A stretch of DNA of 64,000 nucleotides, from NCBI GenBank assembly GCA_945948915.1, contig CAMFCQ010000004.1, positions 1 through 64,000 on the forward strand, read 5' to 3'. The DNA is from an uncultured Clostridia bacterium (lineage in GTDB: Bacteria > Bacillota > Clostridia > Christensenellales > Aristaeellaceae). The notes below the pieces were generated by a model, which was not told where the DNA came from, made no database searches, and saw nothing but the letters and a program-made list of their open reading frames with translations. The translations under genes and the position numbers were made by a program. Positions within the stretch are counted from its first letter, which is position 1. The number at the start of each line of letters is the position of its first letter. Shown here in pieces: positions 30,431 to 38,951 of this stretch.

Positions 30431-31597
30431 ATGCGCAATTCGGACAACAACCGGCTTTCCAAGCCGCATTTTGACTGGCCGCTTCTGGTCGCCAGCTATC
30501 TGCTGGCGCTCTACGGCGTGCTGGCGATCACCATCGCCAATTATAACCCCAACCTTGGCGCGGACCGCTCCCTGCAGGAACTGGTCATGGACGCCAACAA
30601 CGGCCGCCTTCAGCTGATGTGGGTGGTTGTCAGCATGGTGGTTGTGGCGATGATGATGACGATTAAGTATGACATCATCGGCCGCCTGTGGCCGGTTATC
30701 TATTTCGTCGATGTGCTTCTGCTTGGCCTGGTTCTGACAACCTCCAAGATCAACGGCGTTGCGGGCTGGTTCCAGTTTCTGGACCGCACGTTTCAGCCTT
30801 CTGAGCTGGCCAAGCTGGCGCTGATCATCACGCTGTCCAAGGCACTGACGCGCTATCCGGACAGGCCGATTCCCAACTTTCGGTACTTCGTCTATATCTG
30901 CCTGCATTTCGGCATTCCAGCGCTTTTGATTCTTCTGCAGCCGGACATCGGTACGCTGATGGTCTTCTGCGTCATCTTCATTGCGCTGCTGTTCCTGTCC
31001 GGCTTTGAGCTGCGCTGGATGTTTCTGCTGGGCGGCCTTGCGATTGCGGCAGTCACCCCGGTCGTCTTCTATCTGGCATCGACCAACAACTTCCGCTGGC
31101 TGCGCCTGGTGGCGTTCATCAATCCGGAATCCGATCCCACGGGCAGCAGTTATCAGATCATCAATTCAAAGGTGACCGTTGGCTCCGGCGGACTGTATGG
31201 CAAGGGCGCCTGGGCAGAGGGCACGCTGACGCATTTGAACTATGTGCCTGAAAACCATACAGACTTTATCTTCTCCGTCGTCGGCGAGACGCTCGGCTTT
31301 GTCGGATCGCTCATCCTGCTGGGGCTGTATGCCTTCGTGATTTATCGCATGCTGCTGCTGGCATATCATACGAAGGATCGCTTTGGCCAGCTGATTATCA
31401 TCGGCGTGATGGCCATGCTGCTCTTCCATGTGTTTGAAAACATCGGCATGTGCATCGGCGTCATGCCCATCACCGGCATTCCGCTGCCGTTCATCAGCTA
31501 TGGAGGAACCAACCTGGTCGTGAACATGGCGGGCATCGGTCTGGTGCTGAACGTGACGGCCTACAAGAGCTCGATCAATCTGCACGAAAACCAGTGA
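30431..31597 (+). CDS. rodA: Rod shape-determining protein RodA (SEDS family)
   Basis: FQPSELAKLALIITLSKAL, LQPDIGTLMVF, PENHTDFIFSVVGETLGFVGS, TGIPLPFISYGGTNLVVNM. Confidence 0.95.
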   Translation: MRNSDNNRLSKPHFDWPLLVASYLLALYGVLAITIANYNPNLGADRSLQELVMDANNGRLQLMWVVVSMVVVAMMMTIKYDIIGRLWPVIYFVDVLLLGLVLTTSKINGVAGWFQFLDRTFQPSELAKLALIITLSKALTRYPDRPIPNFRYFVYICLHFGIPALLILLQPDIGTLMVFCVIFIALLFLSGFELRWMFLLGGLAIAAVTPVVFYLASTNNFRWLRLVAFINPESDPTGSSYQIINSKVTVGSGGLYGKGAWAEGTLTHLNYVPENHTDFIFSVVGETLGFVGSLILLGLYAFVIYRMLLLAYHTKDRFGQLIIIGVMAMLLFHVFENIGMCIGVMPITGIPLPFISYGGTNLVVNMAGIGLVLNVTAYKSSINLHENQ

Positions 31598-31669
31598 TCG
31601 TGACTTACGGTTCTTCTGCTAACCTCTTGCGCATAGGCTTGTGCAGACAAGCAAAGGGGAGGAAGCAGC

Positions 31670-32305
31670 ATGAATCAGCCGACAAACAAGGTTGTTGTTG
31701 CGCAGATGAAATCCCGTGAGCCCGGGACTTGGACGCCTGTCAGGAAGAAAAAGAAAACAAACAAACGGCTGCTGAGAAACACGTCGATCTTTGCAGCCGC
31801 TTTCTTATGCCTGGGGACAGGCGCCGTGTTTGCACAGCGCCATCCGGACAAGGTGCAGTCCGTCATGAGCCATGTAACAGCCGGATTTGAATATGATGAC
31901 ACGCTCGGCAGGCTGCAATTTGTCAGCAATCTTCTGCCTGAGAGCGCCATGGTGTTCTTGTCAGGCGGAGAGGAAATGCAGCAGCTCACCGTGCCGACCA
32001 GCGCAAAGATTTCCCATGACTGGACGCAGGAGGAGCCGTGGCTCGAATATGCCTGCATCGGTGATGTACGTGCCTGTCAGGATGGGGAGATCATGACGAT
32101 CGTGAAGAACCGTCAGGATGAGTACACCGTCCGCGTGCTGCACAAGGATGGCTATGAATCCATTTACAGCGGCTTAAGCGCCGTTCATCTCAAGGAGCAG
32201 GATACGGTTTCTTCCGGACAGCAGATCGGCACGGCGACGGGATTTGCCGCGTTTGAGCTGAGAAAGGATGGTCTGTCCGTTCTGCCCGTGTTTGCGGGCA
32301 TCTAG
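31670..32305 (+). CDS. SpoIVFA-like membrane protein with degenerate LytM/M23 domain
   Basis: N-terminal TM plus C-terminal LytM-like region without Zn ligands; immediately upstream of an M50 protease. Confidence 0.7.
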   Translation: MNQPTNKVVVAQMKSREPGTWTPVRKKKKTNKRLLRNTSIFAAAFLCLGTGAVFAQRHPDKVQSVMSHVTAGFEYDDTLGRLQFVSNLLPESAMVFLSGGEEMQQLTVPTSAKISHDWTQEEPWLEYACIGDVRACQDGEIMTIVKNRQDEYTVRVLHKDGYESIYSGLSAVHLKEQDTVSSGQQIGTATGFAAFELRKDGLSVLPVFAGI

Positions 32306-32306
32306 C

Positions 32307-33188
32307 GTGAAAATCCGCATTCATCCTGCCTTTGTGCTGTACCTGCTGAGCATGGCCGCGTTTTCATCCTGGCAGATGACGCTGTGCGCAGCGTGCGCGC
32401 TGCTTGTGCATGAGACAGGGCATTATGCGGTCAGCAGGCTGCTTGGCGAGAGAATTGACAGGGTGGAGCTGACGCCATTTGGCGGCGTGATGACCTATTC
32501 GCCGTCAAGCAGCCCGAGCAAAGGGATCCGGGGCATCTGCGTGGCGGCAGCCGGGCCGGCGGCGAACTGGCTGGCCCTGCTGGCTGCAGCTTCAGCACAT
32601 GGACAGCAGCTGCTGGGCGATACGGGGGCACAGGCGTTTGCCATGGCGAATCTTGCCATGATGTGCCTCAATCTGCTGCCGGTGCTGCCTCTGGACGGCG
32701 GACGCATCGTGTTCAGCATCGGATACTATCTCTTCCCGGCAGCGCGCCTCATCTCGCTGCTGACCGCGTGCGGCATGCTGACAGGGCTGGCTCTTGTACT
32801 GCTGGCGATCTACGGCTTCATCATCCTGGAGACACTGAACTGTTCGCTGCTGATGATCGGAGGATATCTGATGCTCTTTGCCGGACGCAGCAGGGCAGAG
32901 GTGTTGGCGCAGAACCTGTATGCCGTCGTGCAGGAACGGCTGGAAAGCACTGAGGAAATCCGCACGCTTCGGGTGTACTGTGTACCGCAGGACATCCGCG
33001 TGCAGGCCCTGCTGGAGCCGATGGAGCGTACACCCTGTGCGGCATTTGTCTTCAAGAATGCGCAGGGCGTCCATGTCGTCTCAGAAAAGGACGTCTGCCG
33101 GTTTCTGCTGGAGACGCCGTCGCTTACGCTTTCGCAGGCGCTTGCCAGGAAGCGCAGGGCCGGCGAAGAAGCGCAGAAAAAAACTTGA
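32307..33188 (+). CDS. Site-2 protease family (M50) SpoIVFB-like
   Basis: LLVHETGHYAVSRLLGE (HExxH) and NLLPVLPLDGGRI motifs; GTG start next to the SpoIVFA-like gene. Confidence 0.88.
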   Translation: MKIRIHPAFVLYLLSMAAFSSWQMTLCAACALLVHETGHYAVSRLLGERIDRVELTPFGGVMTYSPSSSPSKGIRGICVAAAGPAANWLALLAAASAHGQQLLGDTGAQAFAMANLAMMCLNLLPVLPLDGGRIVFSIGYYLFPAARLISLLTACGMLTGLALVLLAIYGFIILETLNCSLLMIGGYLMLFAGRSRAEVLAQNLYAVVQERLESTEEIRTLRVYCVPQDIRVQALLEPMERTPCAAFVFKNAQGVHVVSEKDVCRFLLETPSLTLSQALARKRRAGEEAQKKT

Positions 33189-33205
33189 ATCGGCGCGCTT
33201 TCTCC

Positions 33206-33234
33206 TTGAAACATCGCCTGAGGTGATATACAAT
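33206..33234 (+). promoter_or_regulatory. Sigma-A promoter for the DEAD-box helicase gene
   Basis: TTGAAA - 17 nt - TACAAT. Confidence 0.7.
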
Positions 33235-33268
33235 AGAAAGGTAAAAAACAGACAGTGAGGATACAGTT

Positions 33269-34462
33269 GTGAGCGATACACAGCCAATACAAAAGAATCA
33301 TCCGCTCGTGCAGTTGGGCATCAGCGATGAAGTGGTCAGGGCCTTTGACTGGATGGGCTTTACCAATCTGACCAGCATTCAGGAGAAGTGCATTCCGCTG
33401 ATGATGGACGGACACGACATCATCGCGATTGCACCGACCGGCACCGGCAAGACGCTGGGCTTCGGCATTCCGATGCTGGAATACGTCAACCTCGACGATC
33501 CCAGCGTGCAGGAGGTCGTGCTGGCGCCGACACGCGAGCTCGCTCAGCAGATTGCCGACGAGCTGACAAACCTTGCGCATTATATCAAGGGTGCGAAAAT
33601 TGCCGTGATCTACGGAGGCCAGCCGTTTGGCAAGCAGATGAACGCGCTTTCCCGCAAGCCGCAGATTCTGGTCGCAACGCCGGGCCGTCTGCTTGACCAT
33701 ATGGAGCGCGGCAACATCCGCCTTGGCGCCGTGCACACGATGGTGCTCGATGAGGCGGACGAGATGCTCAAGATGGGCTTCATTCAGGACGTGGAGAAGG
33801 TCATCGAGAGCGCCGATCCAAACCGTCAGCTTGTGATGTTCAGCGCGACGACCAATCAGGACGTGCTGACGGTCTCCTGGAAATACCAGCACGATCCCAT
33901 TGAGATCGTCGTGCAGGCCGAAGCCGAGAACAAGCCGGACATCACGCAGTATGTCATCGAATCCGATCAGAAGCAGAAGTATGAGCATCTGCTCTACCTG
34001 CTGGATTCCGATCAGTACAAGCGCATGATGATCTTCTGCAATACGAAGGACATGACCGCGCGCCTGTGCGAACGCCTCAAGAAGGCCGGGTACAGCGCAG
34101 AATGCCTGCACGGCGATGTGCGTCAGTCCCAGCGCGACAAGGTGATGGCCGGTTTCCGAAAGGGCCAGTTTGAAATCCTGGTCGCAACCGACGTGGCTGC
34201 CCGCGGCATCGACGTGGATGACGTGGAGGCGGTGTTCAATTACGATCTGCCGGACAAGCAGGAGTATTATGTGCACCGCATCGGCCGCACGGGCCGCGCC
34301 AAGCGTGCCGGCGTGAGCTTCTCGTTTGTCAGCTTCAGGGACAGCATCCGCATGGACGAAATCCGCAAGTATACGCGTGTGGAGCCGATCCAGCTGATCT
34401 TCGACGAATTCGGAACGCTGTGCTATAAGGAGAGCGGCGATCCGTTCCTTGAGAATTTCTGA
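33269..34462 (+). CDS. DEAD/DEAH-box RNA helicase
   Basis: APTGTGKTLGF, PTRELAQQ, DEAD, SAT, ATDVAARGIDV, HRIGRTGRAKR motifs; GTG start. Confidence 0.95.
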   Translation: MSDTQPIQKNHPLVQLGISDEVVRAFDWMGFTNLTSIQEKCIPLMMDGHDIIAIAPTGTGKTLGFGIPMLEYVNLDDPSVQEVVLAPTRELAQQIADELTNLAHYIKGAKIAVIYGGQPFGKQMNALSRKPQILVATPGRLLDHMERGNIRLGAVHTMVLDEADEMLKMGFIQDVEKVIESADPNRQLVMFSATTNQDVLTVSWKYQHDPIEIVVQAEAENKPDITQYVIESDQKQKYEHLLYLLDSDQYKRMMIFCNTKDMTARLCERLKKAGYSAECLHGDVRQSQRDKVMAGFRKGQFEILVATDVAARGIDVDDVEAVFNYDLPDKQEYYVHRIGRTGRAKRAGVSFSFVSFRDSIRMDEIRKYTRVEPIQLIFDEFGTLCYKESGDPFLENF

Positions 34463-34674
34463 GCATCATTCAGCCTGAAACCGCTGATGCCGCTTTGTGC
34501 GAGCAGCGGGATCAGGCTGCTTTCATCGAGCGGCTCGCCTGAAACCAGCTTCATGTGCGACAAGTCCGCTGTGCAGCTCAGGCGTTTTACCTGGGGCAGG
34601 TTTTCAAGGATGCCCCTGGCTCTTTCCAGGGTATCCGTTTGGCCAAAAAGCGTGAGAAGCGTGCAGAAAGTCAA
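34423..34674 (-). CDS. Small hypothetical protein (83 aa), possibly ferredoxin-like/HMA-like fold without CxxC
   Basis: TTG start preceded by GGGAGGA at 6-nt spacing; convergent with the helicase gene, 40-bp 3' overlap. Confidence 0.55.
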   Translation of the reverse strand: MTFCTLLTLFGQTDTLERARGILENLPQVKRLSCTADLSHMKLVSGEPLDESSLIPLLAQSGISGFRLNDAQKFSRNGSPLSL

Positions 34675-34714
34675 GCAGATTCCTCCCTAAACGAAGAAAT
34701 TCAACGAAAAAGGA

Positions 34715-34743
34715 TTGCGAATCAGTTTCTTTTATGTTATGCT
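34715..34743 (+). promoter_or_regulatory. Sigma-A promoter for the DUF1292 gene
   Basis: TTGCGA - 17 nt - TATGCT. Confidence 0.5.
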
Positions 34744-34798
34744 ATGAGCAGATACAAAGAAACATTTGTATCGTTTGACGAAAGCGAGGATATTAGTC

Positions 34799-35095
34799 AT
34801 GGATGATATGGAAATGATGGAGAACGACAACATCATCGTGCTCACTGATGAAGACGGTGTGGACGTTGAGTTCGAGTTCTGCGCTTCTGTTGAGTATGAA
34901 GGCAACGAGTATGTCGTCCTGCTTCCGACCGAGGATGACGACGGCGAAGTTGTGATTCTGCAGGTCATGGAAGATGAGAATGCGGATGAGGATGACGAGG
35001 CGACCTATGTCGGCGTTGACGACGAGGACGTCCTGCAGGCCGTGTTCGAGATCTTCAAGGAGCAGGCCGGCGACGAGTTCGACTTCGAGGAGTAA
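34799..35095 (+). CDS. DUF1292 family acidic protein
   Basis: NDNIIVLTDEDGVDVEFEFCASVEYEGNEYVVLLP; strongly acidic. Confidence 0.85.
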   Translation: MDDMEMMENDNIIVLTDEDGVDVEFEFCASVEYEGNEYVVLLPTEDDDGEVVILQVMEDENADEDDEATYVGVDDEDVLQAVFEIFKEQAGDEFDFEE

Positions 35096-35111
35096 TAAAG
35101 CAATCAAAAAC

Positions 35112-35156
35112 GCTCCGTTTGTCAGGCAGCGATGCTGCGGCAGGCGGAGCATTTTT
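35112..35156 (+). terminator. Rho-independent terminator
   Basis: GCTCCGTTTGTC ... GGCAGGCGGAGC followed by ATTTTTG. Confidence 0.65.
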
Positions 35157-35160
35157 GTAT

Positions 35161-35718
35161 TTAGTGAATGAATTTCAGGCGCGGCTTGATCTTGTTGACA
35201 TAGAGAAAGACCATCGGGAACAGCAGGCGGTCATAAAGGAGCAGACAAGCGTTGAGCGTGAGAATGAAGACGATCAAAAGCACCGTGCCCATCTGAGTAA
35301 ACTCCTCGATGATGGCTGTCATGTTCATCAGCAGGCCGAGCATAACATACATCAGAACGATGGCGCCGTTGAACACGAGCAGCTTGCAGGGCAGGTGCAG
35401 ACGTCTGTTTTTGATGCGGTCGATCTCCCACTTCAGAATAGGGTAGTATCCCAGGAATACGTAAAAGAAGGCGGCTTCCTTGTCAAAGCCCAGCATCAGC
35501 ACAATCAGCGATACGGCAGCATAGGCCGTCCAGGCGGCTTTCTTGCCGTATTCCAGCAGAATGGGCAGCAGCAGGATGGCGGCAGCCATCGGCGCGCAAT
35601 AGGTGGCGATCGGGATGAGGCCGCCGGTGAGCATCAAAGCGACGGATAAGGCGACCATGAGGCCGCAGAACGCGATCTTGCCGCTTTGCCGGCGGCTGCG
35701 GCTTCGATTGTTGGCCAT
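35161..35718 (-). CDS. Polytopic membrane protein, ECF transporter S-component-like
   Basis: Multiple hydrophobic helices; begins MANNRSRSRRQSGKIAFCGLMVALSVALMLTGGLIPI; own sigma-A promoter. Confidence 0.65.
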   Translation of the reverse strand: MANNRSRSRRQSGKIAFCGLMVALSVALMLTGGLIPIATYCAPMAAAILLLPILLEYGKKAAWTAYAAVSLIVLMLGFDKEAAFFYVFLGYYPILKWEIDRIKNRRLHLPCKLLVFNGAIVLMYVMLGLLMNMTAIIEEFTQMGTVLLIVFILTLNACLLLYDRLLFPMVFLYVNKIKPRLKFIH

Positions 35719-35750
35719 GACAATTCTCTCCCCAAACAAGCGTTTGTTCT

Positions 35751-35779
35751 ATTATAGCACAGGTGTGTCTGACAGACAA
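35751..35779 (-). promoter_or_regulatory. Sigma-A promoter for the ECF-S-like gene
   Basis: Minus strand TTGTCT - 17 nt - TATAAT; TGTCTGACAGACA palindrome overlaps the -35. Confidence 0.7.
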
Positions 35780-35809
35780 TTGACCAGGCCAAAGTGCGCA
35801 GGCGCATAG

Positions 35810-35844
35810 AACAAAACAAAAGCAGCGGCAAACCGCTGCTTTGA
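35810..35844 (-). terminator. Terminator of thiT
   Basis: Minus strand AAAGCAGCGG-TTTG-CCGCTGCTTTTGTTTTG. Confidence 0.7.
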
Positions 35845-35856
35845 TGTGAAATATGC

Positions 35857-36483
35857 TTACTTGCTCAGCGAGAGCTGACGGGCCAGACGACGGATCTGTG
35901 GGATCATTGCGATGACCAGACAGATGATCGTCTCCGGGATGAGGTAGGTGCCGTTGTACACCGCAGAGTAGATCAGCACGTTCTGCTCGCCTGCGCCTTC
36001 GCCCCAGTAGAACACACCGGTCAGGAACGCGCACAGGAAACGCATGAAGGTGCCCAGCAGAATGCCGGCGGCCAGGCCCCACTTGTCCGGCAGCTTGCGC
36101 GCGATGCCCGCAAAGCCCAGCATCGCGAACGCGAGCGGGTAATCCAGCATGAACTGGATCGGATGGACGAACCAGCCGCCCTGCACAAACTGTAGCAGAC
36201 CGTAAGCAAAGCCGACAGCCATGCCCGGGCCCACACCGTAAGCATAGGCGAACATGAAGATGGGGAGCATGGAGGCGAGCGTCACGCTGCCGCCCTGCGG
36301 CATCTCATAGAGCTTGACATAGGAGAGGATGAATGCGAGCGCAATGCAAAGGGACGCATTGGCCATCATGCGCGTGGACCACTTCTTCTGATCGCGCGTC
36401 ATGATGTAGAGCACAATGCCCAGAATGACGAGACCGGCGAGAATGGCCCAGGTTGTGAGGCTGATTTCTGCAAATTCGAGCAT
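35857..36483 (-). CDS. thiT: Energy-coupled thiamine transporter ThiT
   Basis: ECF-S fold; YAYGVGPGMAVGFAYGLLQFVQGGWFVHPIQFMLDYPLAFAMLGFAGI; downstream of a TPP riboswitch. Confidence 0.9.
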   Translation of the reverse strand: MLEFAEISLTTWAILAGLVILGIVLYIMTRDQKKWSTRMMANASLCIALAFILSYVKLYEMPQGGSVTLASMLPIFMFAYAYGVGPGMAVGFAYGLLQFVQGGWFVHPIQFMLDYPLAFAMLGFAGIARKLPDKWGLAAGILLGTFMRFLCAFLTGVFYWGEGAGEQNVLIYSAVYNGTYLIPETIICLVIAMIPQIRRLARQLSLSK

Positions 36484-36529
36484 GGGAAATACCCCTTTCG
36501 TAAATGTCAATTCGCAGGCCGCCTTCTCA

Positions 36530-36563
36530 AGAAAAAGCCGCAGCTTTCGGAAAAGCTGCGGCC
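36530..36563 (-). terminator. Intrinsic terminator in the expression platform of the TPP riboswitch
   Basis: Minus strand GCCGCAGCTTTTCCGAAAGCTGCGGCTTTTTC. Confidence 0.8.
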
Positions 36564-36580
36564 TTGTCAAGCAAGATACG

Positions 36581-36667
36581 TCGCTTCCCTACGGTAGGAT
36601 TACCTACTCAGGTTCAAAGGGACTGGCCAAATGGCCATCTCAGCAGTCACGCGCCCCCAGCGGTCAT
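36581..36667 (-). ncRNA. TPP riboswitch (THI element)
   Basis: Minus strand GGGGGCGCGTGACTGCTGAGATGGCC...CCCTTTGAACCTGAGTAGGTAATCCTACCGTAGGGAAGC: conserved CUGAGA and CCCUUUGAACCUGA..UAG.UAAU.CUA.CG.AGGGAA core. Confidence 0.95.
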
Positions 36668-36718
36668 TGAATTGTGAACACATTATAGACGCGCCGTCGC
36701 GCTTTGTCAATCGAAATT

Positions 36719-37687
36719 TTAGAATCCGCCGTTGCCCATCAGCAGCGCCATGACGCCCTTCTGCGCATGCAGGCGGTTCTCCGCTTCATCGAAGATCACG
36801 CTGTGCGGGCCGTCGATGACCTCGGCGGTCACTTCTTCGCCGCGGTGTGCCGGCAGGCAGTGCAGGAAGATGCAGTCCTTCCTGGCCACGGCGAGGCAGT
36901 CTGTGTTGATCTGATAGCCGGCAAACGCCTTCTGGCGCACGGCAGTCTCGCCCTCTTGGCCCATGCTGGCCCAAACGTCGGTGTAGAGCACATCCGCATC
37001 CTTGCAGGCTTCCAGCGGATCGGTGCAGACAGTGACCTTGCTGCCGTGCTTTTCGGCATTGGCGACGGACCAGGCGGTGTAGACCGGGTTCGGCTTGTAG
37101 CCGTCAGGGCTGGCGATCGCAACATCGATGCCGAGCTTGGAGCAGCCGATCATCAGGGAATGGGCCATGTTGTTGCCGTCGCCGACGAACGCGAGCTTGA
37201 GGCCCTTGAGCGTGCCCTTCTTCTCGTAGATGGTCATCAGGTCGGCCAGCACCTGGCAGGGGTGGAATTCATCCGTCAGACCGTTGATGATCGGAATGCT
37301 GCCGTACTTGGCCAGCGCTTCCAGATCGCTCTGCTTGAACGTGCGGATCATGATGCCGTCAACCATGCGGGAGAGCACCTGTGCGGTATCGCTGATGGGC
37401 TCGCCGCGGCCCAGCTGAATATCCGCTGTGGAGAGGAACAGCGCACTGCCGCCCAGCTGCGAGGTACCGACCTCAAAGGAGACTCGCGTGCGGGTGGAGG
37501 ACTTGGCGAAGATCATCGCCAGCGTCTTGCCGGAGAGACATCTCTGCTTCTGGCCGCTCTTCTGCATGGCCTTGAGCTTGAGCGCATGGGAAAGACACTG
37601 ATAGATTTCATCCTCGCTCCAGTCCTGCAGGGTCAGAAGATGCTTCTGCGTGAAAGGCGTTTTCGCCTGATAGTTCAGCAAATCCAT
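36719..37687 (-). CDS. argF: Ornithine carbamoyltransferase
   Basis: FAKSSTRTRVSFEVGTSQLGG, FHPCQVLADLMTI, FLHCLPAHRGEEV. Confidence 0.95.
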   Translation of the reverse strand: MDLLNYQAKTPFTQKHLLTLQDWSEDEIYQCLSHALKLKAMQKSGQKQRCLSGKTLAMIFAKSSTRTRVSFEVGTSQLGGSALFLSTADIQLGRGEPISDTAQVLSRMVDGIMIRTFKQSDLEALAKYGSIPIINGLTDEFHPCQVLADLMTIYEKKGTLKGLKLAFVGDGNNMAHSLMIGCSKLGIDVAIASPDGYKPNPVYTAWSVANAEKHGSKVTVCTDPLEACKDADVLYTDVWASMGQEGETAVRQKAFAGYQINTDCLAVARKDCIFLHCLPAHRGEEVTAEVIDGPHSVIFDEAENRLHAQKGVMALLMGNGGF

Positions 37688-37724
37688 AGGAATAAACCTC
37701 CTCAAGTGAATCAAGTGCGCATAA

Positions 37725-37753
37725 TTATACAACACAATTTTATAATATGCAAG
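37725..37753 (-). promoter_or_regulatory. Sigma-A promoter for argF
   Basis: Minus strand TTGCAT - 17 nt - TATAAT. Confidence 0.7.
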
Positions 37754-37831
37754 CCTCTCGTCAGATTTCATGAGAGAACTTTTTGTTTCTGCCGCTATTT
37801 TATGAAAATGCAGGATTCAAACGAAAAGACC

Positions 37832-37860
37832 TTGAAAAGCAGACGTTTTCAGGATAAAAT
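37832..37860 (+). promoter_or_regulatory. Sigma-A promoter for aroK
   Basis: TTGAAA - 17 nt - TAAAAT. Confidence 0.65.
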
Positions 37861-37894
37861 AAACAGGGATTTTTTGTAGAGAGAAGGATAGGCA

Positions 37895-38416
37895 TTGGGC
37901 AATATCGTTTTGATCGGCATGCCGGGCTGCGGTAAGAGCACTGCGGGCGTTCTGCTGGCCAAGGCGCTGGGCATGGCGTTTGTGGATACGGACGTAGTGT
38001 TTCAGGCCAAGGAGGGCAGAAAGCTTCAAAGGATCATCGAGGAGATCGGAATCGACGCATTTCTGGCACGCGAGGAGGAAGCGATTCTCGGCCTTCGCTG
38101 CGATAAAACGGTGATTGCCACCGGCGGCAGCGTGGTCTACGGTCAACGCGCGATGAAGCATCTGCACGAGTGTGGCGTGGTGGTCTATATCCGTCTACCG
38201 TATGAGGAGATCAAGCGCAGGCTGTCCAACCTGGCTACGCGCGGCGTGACGCTGCGGGAAGGCCAGACGCTTTCCGATCTGTATGACGAGCGCATTCCGC
38301 TGTACGAAAAGGAAGCGGATATCGTGATTGATGCTTCCGGTCTTGAAATCGAGCAAACGGTGGAAGCGATTGTCCGGCACGTGGAGACGATGAACGGAGC
38401 GGTGTATGGCATCTGA
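37895..38416 (+). CDS. aroK: Shikimate kinase
   Basis: NIVLIGMPGCGKSTAGVLLAKALGMAFVDTD, VIATGGSVVY; TTG start. Confidence 0.92.
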   Translation: MGNIVLIGMPGCGKSTAGVLLAKALGMAFVDTDVVFQAKEGRKLQRIIEEIGIDAFLAREEEAILGLRCDKTVIATGGSVVYGQRAMKHLHECGVVVYIRLPYEEIKRRLSNLATRGVTLREGQTLSDLYDERIPLYEKEADIVIDASGLEIEQTVEAIVRHVETMNGAVYGI

Positions 38417-38915
38417 GATCTGGGACCTGTATGACGGAAACGGACAGAAGACCGGCCGCACGATGGTGCGAGGCGAGGAAGTACCCGCAGGGCTCTACCA
38501 TTTGGGCGTACACATCTGGCCGATGAACAGCCAGGGGGAGTTTCTCATCCAGAAGCGCTCGCTGACTGTGCAGTGGAAGCCTGGGATTTGGGCGGTAACC
38601 GGAGGCTCGGCCATGGCCGGCGAAGATGCCTGGACAGCGGCTCGGCGCGAGCTTCGCGAGGAGCTTGGCTATGACGCGCGGGAGGATGAGCTCTCGCGTA
38701 TTGCTTGTCTGCGCAGGACGAATTCCTTCTGCAATGTCTTTGTGCTTAGAACCGACCGGGCTGCGGAGGATTTTGTGCTTCAGAAGGAAGAGGTCTGCGC
38801 GGTGCGCTGGTGCGATGCAGATCGTCTGATGCGCATGGTTGCGGATAATGGATTCTACAATTATGGCGACGCCTATTTCAGGATGCTGCTTCAGTACCAG
38901 CGGGCGCATCGGTGA
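38406..38915 (+). CDS. NUDIX hydrolase
   Basis: GSAMAGEDAWTAARRELREELG Nudix box. Confidence 0.9.
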   Translation: MASEIWDLYDGNGQKTGRTMVRGEEVPAGLYHLGVHIWPMNSQGEFLIQKRSLTVQWKPGIWAVTGGSAMAGEDAWTAARRELREELGYDAREDELSRIACLRRTNSFCNVFVLRTDRAAEDFVLQKEEVCAVRWCDADRLMRMVADNGFYNYGDAYFRMLLQYQRAHR

Positions 38916-38951
38916 AGCAGCCTGAGAGAGGATATAGAGGATTAAAGCGTT

